Source: Flagellimonas olearia (GTDB taxonomy: Bacteria; Bacteroidota; Bacteroidia; Flavobacteriales; Flavobacteriaceae). From it: a stretch of DNA of 64,000 nucleotides. How positions within the stretch are numbered: the first letter of the stretch is position 1; the number at the start of each line of letters is the position of its first letter. The DNA lies in the NCBI RefSeq assembly GCF_009184425.1, contig NZ_WELG01000002.1:310001-374000 (forward strand), read 5' to 3'. The translations under genes and the position numbers were made by a program. Shown piece after piece: positions 35,314 through 44,150 of this stretch. The notes beneath the pieces are model-generated. The model made no database searches, was not told the DNA's origin, and saw only the letters and a list, made by a program, of their open reading frames with translations.

Positions 35314-35316
35314 ATT

Positions 35317-36336
35317 TTATTCCAGGTCCAACGCTTTGTCCAAATCGTAAAAATAGAAGTCTTTTTGGTCGTTCATTGCAGCAAAAAGACCATTTGGAAA
35401 GGTATCGTTCAACGGCACGGTAACCACATCACAACCATCGGTTTCTGTGGTGGATAGGTTTACGGCCTTAATAAAGCTATTGTCCTTTCTGGAGAAGATA
35501 TTGAACTGTCCACGTTGCTGGTCAGATACAATAATATACCCTTCCCCGTTGGGGTACCTTGCAATGGCAATTCCCTCGATATCTTCCAAAAAGTGTTCTC
35601 CACCAAAGCAGGCCAATTCTTCGTTGCCCATACTGGGTTCTGCGTAATACTTTTTAACGCATTCGCCCTCATCGGAATAATATACGTAGCCCATTTCATT
35701 GTCCACGGCAATGGCCTCAATTTCCTTTCCTCCCGTAAAGCTTCCGAACTTGCGCACCAATTGGGCTAAAACTCCCGTGCTATCCGATTCAAATTTATAT
35801 TGGTACAAGTATGTGCCGCTTGGCCCAGTTTTTCTACCAACAATGGCATATACAGATGAATCTTTTGGTGATTTGTACAAACTGATGCCCATGGCCAAAC
35901 GTTGTTCCACCTCAGTCTCATCTTCAAAAACGGGAAACCCACCACCATCCAGCGGCTTCATATCCGGTACAGAAAACAATCTTATTTGTTGTTTTTCCCT
36001 TTCTGTGAAAGCAATTATGTCCACGGCAACGGAATCATTCAATTGAAAACCATATTCCACATCCACATTGTTGGGTCTTTGGATATTTTTGATGGACTTT
36101 TCCTCAATGATCTTTCCATTGAGGTCAAAGGCATAAACGCCTCCATTGGTCTCCTTATCGGTTCCGAAAACAATACTTTTTGAGGCATCTTCTGGATTGA
36201 TCCAAATGGCAGGATCATCCGTGTCATTTGGTGTCTTTTCAGTAATAATGTCCGGTGCTATGGCTGGAAGCTTACTCCCTTTTTTACAGGAGACCATGCC
36301 TAGCACCAATATAAAAGGGATATAGATTTTTTTCAT
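35317..36336 (-). CDS. Beta-propeller phytase lipoprotein
   Basis: Hydrolyses phytate, releasing phosphate. The 339-residue protein has a lipoprotein signal (Cys17, GMVSC) and propeller-blade motifs typical of 3-phytase: DDPAIWINP at about 41-49, GGVYAFDLNG, RPNNVDVEYGF and EIEAIAVDNEMGYVYYSDE. The membrane anchor places it at the cell surface or periplasm. The next upstream gene on the same strand is a large TonB receptor, so the two probably form a phytate or inositol-phosphate uptake pair. Confidence 0.92.
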   Translation of the reverse strand: MKKIYIPFILVLGMVSCKKGSKLPAIAPDIITEKTPNDTDDPAIWINPEDASKSIVFGTDKETNGGVYAFDLNGKIIEEKSIKNIQRPNNVDVEYGFQLNDSVAVDIIAFTEREKQQIRLFSVPDMKPLDGGGFPVFEDETEVEQRLAMGISLYKSPKDSSVYAIVGRKTGPSGTYLYQYKFESDSTGVLAQLVRKFGSFTGGKEIEAIAVDNEMGYVYYSDEGECVKKYYAEPSMGNEELACFGGEHFLEDIEGIAIARYPNGEGYIIVSDQQRGQFNIFSRKDNSFIKAVNLSTTETDGCDVVTVPLNDTFPNGLFAAMNDQKDFYFYDLDKALDLE

Positions 36337-36429
36337 AAAAATAGTTTTAAAAAGGGTTCGTCAGTTGGAGTACCTGCCCAAATAGGGCAGGCACTCGGCA
36401 TGACATTGTTCAAAATACTAGCTGCTGAA

Positions 36430-39333
36430 TTACTTTTTGAACAAATCGTACTTCAACCCGAAAGTGAAACGGATATCATAGAACTCCGCTTGCTGCGTAC
36501 GGTCCTTTACACTTTGGAAATAACGCAGGGGTTGATTGGTGATGTTGTTTACATCGGTATAGATCCTCAGGTTTTTATTGACGGCATAGCTGGCATTGAA
36601 ATCCAGAAAAAACTGGGTGTCATAATACCTGTCCTCAAAAGCATTTCCCCCAATTTCATCTACATACGAATCCGAGAAATTAGCAGAAAGCCTTGCGCTG
36701 AAACGTTTATCTGCATACCCCAATGAACCGTTGAACATGTTCGGAGCGGTGTTGGGCAAGTCCAAATCGGTACGTTCGTCCCCATCTTCGTTACGGATAC
36801 CATCGGCACTTGAGGTCAAGTAGGTATAGTTTAAATAAATGCTGAAATTACGTGCAAACCCGGGCAAGAAATCCAATTGTCTCTGGAAAGATACCTCAGC
36901 TCCAAAAATGGATGCAGAATCCCCGTTCAAGGGCTGGAAAATATCGTACCCTGTGGTTCCAGCACCAAAGGTATCATCCTCAGATTCCGTGATGAAGGTG
37001 TAAATAAAGTCGTTTATCCTTTTATAGAAGAGTCCGCCCGAAACAATTCCAACGCTTTCAAAATAATGCTCGGCATTCAAATCAAAGTTCATGGACGTTG
37101 TGGGATCCAACTCTGGATTCCCAACAATGACTTCTGCATCTTCGTTTACTATCTCTGCCCTTGGGATCAAATCAACATAGTTGGGTCTAGCCAAGGTATT
37201 GGTCCATGCAAACCTTAGAATGGTATTATTGGTTACATCATATTTAAAGTGAACGCCCGGTAACACATTGGTATAGGTGTTTTCATCCGAAACCTTTTCC
37301 ACTTCAATGCCCTCTTCAATACCGGCATCCTCATCTTCCTCAATGTAGATGACCCGGTTACCATCAGATTCCAATTTGGTGCTTTCTACCCTAACACCGG
37401 CCAACACGCTCAATTTATCGGAAAGTCTTTGGTTCATCATGGCATAGGCCCCAAACACATTCTCCTTCACTTTAAAATTACCTGGCAAAAATTCATCGGG
37501 AACGGCTTCCCCATTGGAACTGTTCAGGTTTAAAGAGCCTATCCATTCCGCACTGGCAAAGTTACCTGCCTGGTATTTTTCACCTGCCAAATACTCTGGA
37601 TCGGTATAATCTTTAGTGGGGACATCCAACAAGGTTGGAAAGTCGTCCTCCAAATCGTATTCAAAGAAATCATTGTTTCTTTCCTTGGTCTTGAACCTAC
37701 CCCTTGCACCAAACTTTATAAATCCATCCCCTTGGCCAAAAATATTGGCGGGCAATTCAAAATTGACAAAGAAGTTCATGTCTTCTTCTTCGGTATATTG
37801 ATTTTCGTTGGTGATCTCACCAAACTCAAAGTTGCCCAAATCGTTAAAATCGGATGCGTTGGCAGCGGTCATTATGGGATATCTGGGGTTGCTGTTATCA
37901 TTGTTCACGATATATTCGGATTCGTACTCCGCGTAACGCTCGTTCAAACGTTCCTCTGAAGCCTTGGCATAAGACCCCATCCAATCCATCTTCAAAGATC
38001 CCAACAAATGGTTACCTCCCAAAGTATAATTTTGCATCCGCTGATCCTCCAAACGTCTGTTCTTGTTACGCCCTCCGGCAACACCACCTTTGGTCTGTCT
38101 TTTGATCTCTGCAGGGAAACGTGTAAGCATACCATTGGAAATGGTAAAATCCCCAGCTTCAATGTCTTCTCCATCCAAAATCTCCTGCTCCAATCTAAAA
38201 CGGCTTTCCCTATCATCTCGCCAGTTGTACATGGTTTTTAGATAGATATTATTTTCTGGGTTGATCTGAAAATCAAAATTGGCCGCAAAGCTCCTTCTTA
38301 CCCGTTGTACCAAATAGGTACGTTGTTCGGTTACATTGGTGTAGGGATCCACATCCACTTCCTCCAAAATGGGCTCCCCTTCGTCATCCTCTTCACCAGT
38401 ATTGTATTCAAACTCATCGGTCCATTCGGCTTCAATGTCATCTGAACCAAAATCATTGTCGTTGATGGTTGCAGAAAACATGTACCCGAATTTTCCGTCG
38501 TTGGTACGGTCTCCCACCAAGATAGATCCGTTCCAAATTCTTTTATCGGTAATAAAGTTGACTCCCGATCCGGCCGTAGCTGAAACCCGAAACCCTTGTG
38601 GAGCGGTTCTGGTAACCAAGTTTACCGAACCCCCCAAGGCATCGGCATCCATATCCGGGGTAACCGCCTTGTTCACCTCAATGGTTTGGATCATATCCGA
38701 AGGAATCAAGTCCATCTGAATATTTCGGTTATCCGCTTCCGCGGAAGGAATCCGGCTACCGTTCAGGGTCACGGAGTTTAGTTGGGGCGACAGACCACGA
38801 ACAATAATGTTACGGGCTTCCCCTTGGTCCACCTGCATGGTGATTCCAGGAATCCGTTTTACGGCATCCCCAATATTGGCATCGGGAAATTTTCCAATTT
38901 GGTCCGTGGAGACCACATTGGTAATGTTCAAATTGGTTTTTTGGGTATTCAGGGCTTTTGCCTGCCCACTAAGACCATAGGCACTTACCTGAACTTCGTC
39001 CAATTCCACATTGGAAGGGTTGAGCACAACACTCACTGCGGTAGTTTGTCCGCTGGAAACAGTAACCTCTTGCTCCACATCAGCATAGCCCAAGTAAGAA
39101 ATATTCAGGGTATAGGTCCCCGCAGCTATTCCCACCAAGGTAAATCTTCCGTCAAAGTCAGTGATAGCTCCCTTGGATAGGGATTCAATATATACATTCG
39201 CCCCGGGAACGTAAATTCCGTTTTCATCGGTAATGGTTCCTTGTATATTGCCTGTCTGTGCTTGGGCGTTCACGAGTCCGAGCATCAAAAAAAGCGTTAC
39301 AAAAAGTAGTTTTTTCAAGTTCATTGATTTCAT
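36430..39333 (-). CDS. TonB-dependent receptor with carboxypeptidase-regulatory-like N-terminal domain
   Basis: The 967-residue receptor has a signal peptide, a carboxypeptidase-D-regulatory-like domain at about 27-112 (GNIQGTITDENGIYVPGANV, FTLVGIAAGTYTLNISYLGY), a plug (KFPDANIGDAVKRIPGITM, IIVRGLSPQLNSVTLNGSRIP) and a barrel ending FTFGLKYDLFKK. The phytase gene follows 93 bases downstream on the same strand. A perfect -7 box is at 39358-39365. The start is one of two ATGs (39333 or 39324). Confidence 0.93.
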   Translation of the reverse strand: MKSMNLKKLLFVTLFLMLGLVNAQAQTGNIQGTITDENGIYVPGANVYIESLSKGAITDFDGRFTLVGIAAGTYTLNISYLGYADVEQEVTVSSGQTTAVSVVLNPSNVELDEVQVSAYGLSGQAKALNTQKTNLNITNVVSTDQIGKFPDANIGDAVKRIPGITMQVDQGEARNIIVRGLSPQLNSVTLNGSRIPSAEADNRNIQMDLIPSDMIQTIEVNKAVTPDMDADALGGSVNLVTRTAPQGFRVSATAGSGVNFITDKRIWNGSILVGDRTNDGKFGYMFSATINDNDFGSDDIEAEWTDEFEYNTGEEDDEGEPILEEVDVDPYTNVTEQRTYLVQRVRRSFAANFDFQINPENNIYLKTMYNWRDDRESRFRLEQEILDGEDIEAGDFTISNGMLTRFPAEIKRQTKGGVAGGRNKNRRLEDQRMQNYTLGGNHLLGSLKMDWMGSYAKASEERLNERYAEYESEYIVNNDNSNPRYPIMTAANASDFNDLGNFEFGEITNENQYTEEEDMNFFVNFELPANIFGQGDGFIKFGARGRFKTKERNNDFFEYDLEDDFPTLLDVPTKDYTDPEYLAGEKYQAGNFASAEWIGSLNLNSSNGEAVPDEFLPGNFKVKENVFGAYAMMNQRLSDKLSVLAGVRVESTKLESDGNRVIYIEEDEDAGIEEGIEVEKVSDENTYTNVLPGVHFKYDVTNNTILRFAWTNTLARPNYVDLIPRAEIVNEDAEVIVGNPELDPTTSMNFDLNAEHYFESVGIVSGGLFYKRINDFIYTFITESEDDTFGAGTTGYDIFQPLNGDSASIFGAEVSFQRQLDFLPGFARNFSIYLNYTYLTSSADGIRNEDGDERTDLDLPNTAPNMFNGSLGYADKRFSARLSANFSDSYVDEIGGNAFEDRYYDTQFFLDFNASYAVNKNLRIYTDVNNITNQPLRYFQSVKDRTQQAEFYDIRFTFGLKYDLFKK

Positions 39334-39357
39334 TTTGGTTTACGTTAGTATGCATTC

Positions 39358-39365
39358 CAAAACTA
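39358..39365 (-). promoter_or_regulatory. -7 promoter element of the TonB receptor gene
   Basis: The minus strand reads TAGTTTTG, a perfect TAnnTTTG, 24 bases before the ATG at 39333. The -33 region is AT-rich with no clear TTG at 19 bases. Confidence 0.45.
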
Positions 39366-39505
39366 TGTATATCAACTTATTAAGGTTTAAATTAAAGGGA
39401 AACAAAAAGGAAACAAATCTCTAAAACTGCGGAAACAAGAAGGCAACAATTACATTTTTTTTACATGGGGCTAACCTTTTCTAAAAAATGGCACAAAAAA
39501 GGGGG

Positions 39506-41107
39506 TCAAAGTTCTATCATAAAGTTTACCAGTTCTTCTTTTTGGTCTATGGGAAGTTTTTTCCGAAGTCTATGGCGAGCCACCCGAACACTATCCGGGG
39601 TAACCCGTAAGATGGATGCGATTTCCTTGGACGTCAGGTTCAATCTCAGCAACATCCCCAACCGTAGCTCCGCCGGGGAAAGGTTGTCTTGTGACATGGT
39701 TGAGAGTTTTTTGATAAACTCTGGGTGAATCTCCTTGAAAAAATTCATGAACTCATCCCACTCGTGCTCCTGCTGCAGGTTAAAATCGATTTCCTTAACC
39801 AAGGCTTTAATTTTCTCCGAAGTGTCCATATTCCTTCGCGAAGCAATGTTTCTCAACGTATTGGCCAAATCAAGTAAGATTTTGTTCTTCTGAGACAGGT
39901 GTAGGCTATAACGGGACAGGGATGCGGTCTTTAGCTGTACTTCGCGTTGCAAATTCCTTTCCTCTATGGCTTTTTTGTCCAGTTCGGCCTTGAGCATCCG
40001 CTGCTTGTATTCCTGTATCTTTATTTTGGCCTTTCGCTTTCTGCCCAGATAGTTGTATAGGATCGTAAGAATGGCGGCAATGGCAAACAAGGCCACCCAT
40101 AATAGGTTCTGATTGGCCGCACTTACTTTGTTCTGCTCCTTCAACAACTGTATTTCGGCCTCTTTTTTATTGGTCTCGTAAATGGTTTGCAGCACATTGA
40201 GTTGATTGGTGTTTTGAGCCATGAGCATGGCACTGCTGTACCTTTCCGATTGTATCAGTTCCGCGTGGGCCTTTTCAAAATTCCCCATGAGTGCATAGGT
40301 CTTGGAAAGATCTTTATGGGCACTTTCCAACTGATGGAGGTCGTTGAGTTTTTGCGCAATCTTCAAGGCCTTTTGGGTATGTGTCAATGCCGAATCATAG
40401 TCCCCCGTTTTCCGAAAGGAATCCCCCAGATTATTGAGTACGTTTACCTCCTCCATCGTTTCGGAACCCTTCACGTAGCCGTATGATTTATCAAAATATT
40501 GATGGGCCACATCAAACTGTTCCAAATCCTCATAAATGCTGCCGATATTCTCATTGGTAATGGCCACGCCATACCTATCCCCTAGCTGTTCAAACAGCAA
40601 AAGGCTTTCTTTCTGGTAGGCCAAGGCCTTGTCATATTCTCCCTGCTTTTCATAGCAAGCACCCAAAAGGGCCATGGAATTGGCCTGGCCCATACTATAG
40701 GTAAGTTCCAAGGAGCGGTTCATGGTATCTGTAAAATGTTGCTCGGCCAGTTCAAAATTGTTTAGGGAGAGATACACTCTTCCAATGTTGTTGTTCAGTG
40801 TGATATAGAGCGTATCCGAAAGGGCGGTCCCCATTTGTTCCAAAGCACCATTGTATTGATCCATGGCCTCTGAATACAATCCCAAAGCATGGTAATACTC
40901 TCCCAATCCAATGTGGCTTTGTACAATTTCCCTAGGTTGATCGGGACGCTTTTTGGAAGCTTCCAACCTTTTTTGAAGTACCAGAAAAGTGGAGTCGGAG
41001 GTTTGTGTTGGGCTGAAATCGGTTTGGAATTCTTGCCCAAGACCCTGAGTTTGGATAAGAACTACCCCAAAAACCAATGTACAAAAGGCGCCAAAACTTG
41101 CTTTCAT
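39506..41107 (-). CDS. TPR-membrane-LuxR regulator
   Basis: The 533-residue protein has a signal peptide, about five to six tetratricopeptide repeats (about 60-325; LGEYYHALGLYSEAMDQYNGAL, GDSFRKTGDYDSALTHTQKAL), one membrane helix (about 341-361), a coiled coil and a C-terminal LuxR-type helix-turn-helix (LTSKEIASILRVTPDSVRVARHRLRKKL). Proteins of this shape are common in Bacteroidota and are thought to sense outside signals and bind DNA from the membrane. It lies upstream of the receptor-phytase genes and on the same strand, so it could control them; this is inference. Confidence 0.88.
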   Translation of the reverse strand: MKASFGAFCTLVFGVVLIQTQGLGQEFQTDFSPTQTSDSTFLVLQKRLEASKKRPDQPREIVQSHIGLGEYYHALGLYSEAMDQYNGALEQMGTALSDTLYITLNNNIGRVYLSLNNFELAEQHFTDTMNRSLELTYSMGQANSMALLGACYEKQGEYDKALAYQKESLLLFEQLGDRYGVAITNENIGSIYEDLEQFDVAHQYFDKSYGYVKGSETMEEVNVLNNLGDSFRKTGDYDSALTHTQKALKIAQKLNDLHQLESAHKDLSKTYALMGNFEKAHAELIQSERYSSAMLMAQNTNQLNVLQTIYETNKKEAEIQLLKEQNKVSAANQNLLWVALFAIAAILTILYNYLGRKRKAKIKIQEYKQRMLKAELDKKAIEERNLQREVQLKTASLSRYSLHLSQKNKILLDLANTLRNIASRRNMDTSEKIKALVKEIDFNLQQEHEWDEFMNFFKEIHPEFIKKLSTMSQDNLSPAELRLGMLLRLNLTSKEIASILRVTPDSVRVARHRLRKKLPIDQKEELVNFMIEL

Positions 41108-41209
41108 GGAACGTGACCCAAATTAAGAAGGGACAATAAAATCAATTACTGTTGGTCACATATCACCATTAGGTTATTAAACCATTAAAAAATAAATTGA
41201 AGGAAGGGT

Positions 41210-41243
41210 AAAAAAATAAGGCCCCGCTTTGCGGGGCCTTATT
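41210..41243 (-). terminator. Terminator of rplU-rpmA
   Basis: A perfect 13-bp stem (AATAAGGCCCCGC / GCGGGGCCTTATT, loop of 3) lies 24 bases beyond the rpmA stop, followed on the minus strand by T's. Confidence 0.92.
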
Positions 41244-41266
41244 TTAATCGTTTTAAACGGTGGTTC

Positions 41267-41527
41267 TTATGCTTGAAAAGGCTCTATGGAAACAAAAGAT
41301 TTTCCTCCAGTTTTCTTTTCAAACTTAACAATGCCGTCTACCTTGGCATGCAAAGTATGATCTTTTCCGGCATAAACATTGTCACCAGGGTTGTGCTTGG
41401 TACCACGTTGTCTTACAATGATGTTACCGGCTACAGCGGCCTGACCACCAAAAATCTTAACCCCTAAGCGTTTCGATTCTGATTCTCTACCGTTTTTTGA
41501 ACTACCTACACCTTTCTTGTGAGCCAT
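41267..41527 (-). CDS. rpmA: Large ribosomal subunit protein bL27
   Basis: The 86-residue protein has the full L27 sequence, starting [24 protein letters not shown] and with [19 protein letters not shown]. The N-terminal tail near the peptidyl-transferase centre starts directly at MAHKKG, with no cleavable extension. It follows rplU by 26 bases. Confidence 0.98.
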   Translation of the reverse strand: MAHKKGVGSSKNGRESESKRLGVKIFGGQAAVAGNIIVRQRGTKHNPGDNVYAGKDHTLHAKVDGIVKFEKKTGGKSFVSIEPFQA

Positions 41528-41553
41528 GATATCTAAATTTTAGTTCTATTCTT

Positions 41554-42096
41554 TTATTTGCTTAACGCTTCGACCAACTCGGCTTTCTTCATGGAAGAAT
41601 ATCCGGTAATGTCCTTGGCTTTTGCCAAATCCCTCAATTCAGCTACCGTTTTGGAGCTTAAATCCTCGGTTGCCTTTGGAGCTTCCTTTTTGGGAGCTGC
41701 TGCTTTTTTAGCCTCTACTTTCTTGGGCTCGGCAGCTGGTTTTTCATCAGCCTTTGCCTTGGCAGGAGCAGCTTTCTTGGCACCTTTGGCCACGATACCT
41801 TCAACAACGATCTCAGTTAAATATTGTCTGTGACCATTTTTCTTTTGGTATCCTTTACGTCTTTTCTTTTTAAAGACGATCACTTTATCACCTTTAAGGT
41901 GTTTTACAACTTTGGCCTCAACAGCCGCACCTTCTATGACTGGGGCGCCAATGGTAACGTTACCTCCATCTTCCAAAAGAAGAACTTTGTCAAAAACGAC
42001 TTTGTTCCCTTCTTCTTCCTGCAAACGGTGAACGTACACTTTCTGGTCTTTTGCAACTTTAAATTGCTGCCCTGCCATCTCTACTATTGCGTACAT
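41554..42096 (-). CDS. rplU: Large ribosomal subunit protein bL21 with C-terminal extension
   Basis: Residues 1-103 are a standard L21 (MYAIVEMAGQQFKVAKDQKV, VIVFKKKRRKGYQKKNGHRQ). The usual family length is about 103, but here the protein continues to 180. Residues about 108-150 are Lys/Ala/Pro-rich and the last 35 (SSKTVAELRDLAKAKDITGY, MKKAELVEALSK) look like a small Rho-N/SAP-type helical domain. This extension is known in some Bacteroidota and may bind RNA or another ribosomal part. A perfect promoter lies upstream. Confidence 0.97.
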   Translation of the reverse strand: MYAIVEMAGQQFKVAKDQKVYVHRLQEEEGNKVVFDKVLLLEDGGNVTIGAPVIEGAAVEAKVVKHLKGDKVIVFKKKRRKGYQKKNGHRQYLTEIVVEGIVAKGAKKAAPAKAKADEKPAAEPKKVEAKKAAAPKKEAPKATEDLSSKTVAELRDLAKAKDITGYSSMKKAELVEALSK

Positions 42097-42146
42097 AATG
42101 CGTTAATTAAAATTAATTTAGGTTCGCTTTATCAAATTAGCGGGTG

Positions 42147-42176
42147 CAAATATACTGCTAAATCCTTAATCCACAA
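42147..42176 (-). promoter_or_regulatory. Promoter of rplU-rpmA
   Basis: On the minus strand TTG (42176-42174), 19 bases of spacer and TATATTTG (42154-42147) exactly fit the Bacteroidota -33/-7 pattern. It is 50 bases ahead of the rplU start. Confidence 0.8.
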
Positions 42177-42197
42177 GTATAATCCAAAGCTTTTCCC

Positions 42198-42647
42198 CTA
42201 TAATTTTTTTGGATTGTTGGAAGATTTGAAGAGCTGCATGAAAGATAGCGTCAAAACCAAGGTGGTGGCAAAACCCATTACGGCCACCGTGAAGAAAACA
42301 ATTCCTTGGAAATTTTTATAATCCTTGGCCCAGACCTTGGAGAGTTCATCCAAAAAATGACTGTTGAGTTCAGTCGCGTAGAACGCAAAGAAAATGGTAA
42401 ACAATAGCGATGCAACAAACCCTGTGGTTATGCCCGCCGTGAAACCACTCCCGTAGCTAAAACCCTTGCCCTGCCTTATCCTAGTGTATTTAATCGTCTC
42501 ATAAATGCCAAATCCGGTAATTACTCCATTGAAAAGACTATAAAAGACATTCGTATGCTTTCCCATAAGGGACAGAATCAAAAAATAAGCAATGAGGATG
42601 GCGCTGGTGACAATCCCATAACGGATAGGAAGTGTTAAATTTTTCAT
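42198..42647 (-). CDS. DUF4199 membrane protein
   Basis: The 149-residue protein has four hydrophobic helices (about 8-28, 34-50, 66-92 and 117-140) and the GKGFSYGSGFTAGITTGFVASLL stretch typical of DUF4199, a Bacteroidota family of unknown function. The gene stands alone between rplU and the M16 pair. Confidence 0.85.
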   Translation of the reverse strand: MKNLTLPIRYGIVTSAILIAYFLILSLMGKHTNVFYSLFNGVITGFGIYETIKYTRIRQGKGFSYGSGFTAGITTGFVASLLFTIFFAFYATELNSHFLDELSKVWAKDYKNFQGIVFFTVAVMGFATTLVLTLSFMQLFKSSNNPKKL

Positions 42648-42826
42648 CTCATTTTAGTTTTGAAATGATGTTTAATTTACTGAATGTTTACGACATATGC
42701 CACAGTTATCCCCAAAGACTTCTGTCATATTTATCTGACTTTCAAATTTTATCCTATATTTAGCGTAACATCAATCAAAAAATCCATACCAACCTCATCG
42801 ATTACATCAACATAAAATAAAACATT

Positions 42827-44149
42827 ATGGAAAGATTTCTGCTGTCAGCACTTTTCATACTTGTCAATGGCCACTTCATTTCAGCACAGGAGGTAGCTTT
42901 TGAAGAGTATGATCTAAACAACGGATTGCATGTGATCCTACATCAGGACAACACTGCCCCGGTTGTGACCACTTCGGTCATGTACCATGTGGGATCTAAG
43001 GACGAAGACCCACAAAAAACAGGATTTGCCCATTTTTTTGAGCATCTTTTGTTTGAAGGCACCCAGAACATTCCCAAAGGCGAATGGGACAAAATTGTGA
43101 CCAGCAATGGGGGTCGGGGAAATGCGAACACTTTTTTGGACCGCACTTATTATTATGAGACCTTCCCCTCCAACAGCTTGGAAGTCGGATTGTGGTTGGA
43201 ATCCGAACGGATGATGCACCCCATCATAGGACAAGTGGGTGTGGATACCCAAAAGGAGGTGGTCCAGGAAGAACGGCGCCTCCGCGTGGACAATTCCCCT
43301 TATGGGGCGTTTTTTGAACAGATGCTCAAAAATCTATATGTGGAGCATCCGTATCGTTGGGGCGTCATTGGGTCCTTGGACCATTTGGCCAGTGCCACCT
43401 TGGACGATTTCAAAAATTTCAACAAGACCTTTTATGTGCCCAACAACGCCGTACTGGTCATTGCTGGTGATATCGACATCAACAAGACCAAAAAAATGGT
43501 CTCCGATTATTTTGGCCCTATCCCAAAAGGGGCGGAAATTCAACGAAAGCACATAGAGGACACTCCTATCACCACTACCAAACAGGCGACCTATCACGAC
43601 CCGAACATTCAAATTCCGGCCATATTCTTGGCCTACAGAACTCCGGGACAGGCTAAAAGGGATGCCTATGTCATCAACATGATATCCACTTACCTCAGTG
43701 ACGGGGAAAGTTCCAAACTTTACAAAAAATTGGTGGACGAAGAGAAAAAAGCCCTTCAGATTTTTTCCTTCCCCATTGATGCCGAAGATTATGGCGCCTA
43801 CCTTGTAGGTGGATTGCCCGTTGGGGACAACACCATACAGGACATCAAGGATGGGATTGATGCTGAAATCTTGAAAATCCAAACGGATTTGATTTCCGAA
43901 AAAGACTATCAAAAACTCCAGAACAAGTTCGAGAACAATTTTGTGAGTGCCAACAGTAGTGTTGAAGGGATTGCCAATTCGCTGGCGGAAAATCACCTGT
44001 TGCGTGGCAACACCAACCTCATCAACACTGAAATTGACATTTACCGATCCATTACCCGGGAAGAAATCAGGGAAGCTGCCAAAAAATACCTGAAAGTGAA
44101 CCAACGGGTGGAACTTGAATATTTACCAGAACAAAAAGACGCCAATTAA
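42827..44149 (+). CDS. M16-family zinc protease, catalytic subunit
   Basis: The 440-residue protein has a signal peptide (about 1-20) and the inverted zinc motif HFFEH at 69-73, with the downstream acidic ligand in QKEVVQEERR (Glu144/Glu148). The C-terminal half lacks the Arg/Tyr pair that M16 enzymes use to bind substrate. The following gene has that pair but lacks the zinc motif. The two therefore look like the two subunits of one heterodimeric protease, as in mitochondrial processing peptidase. Confidence 0.93.
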   Translation: MERFLLSALFILVNGHFISAQEVAFEEYDLNNGLHVILHQDNTAPVVTTSVMYHVGSKDEDPQKTGFAHFFEHLLFEGTQNIPKGEWDKIVTSNGGRGNANTFLDRTYYYETFPSNSLEVGLWLESERMMHPIIGQVGVDTQKEVVQEERRLRVDNSPYGAFFEQMLKNLYVEHPYRWGVIGSLDHLASATLDDFKNFNKTFYVPNNAVLVIAGDIDINKTKKMVSDYFGPIPKGAEIQRKHIEDTPITTTKQATYHDPNIQIPAIFLAYRTPGQAKRDAYVINMISTYLSDGESSKLYKKLVDEEKKALQIFSFPIDAEDYGAYLVGGLPVGDNTIQDIKDGIDAEILKIQTDLISEKDYQKLQNKFENNFVSANSSVEGIANSLAENHLLRGNTNLINTEIDIYRSITREEIREAAKKYLKVNQRVELEYLPEQKDAN

Positions 44150-44150
44150 G

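Noticed and set aside
36430-39333. SusC-type glycan receptor
   Set aside because: There is no SusD gene next to it; the phytase is the better context.
39465-39728. Rightward 87-codon open frame at the end of the TPR-LuxR gene
   Set aside because: It is a shadow of the helix-turn-helix coding sequence.
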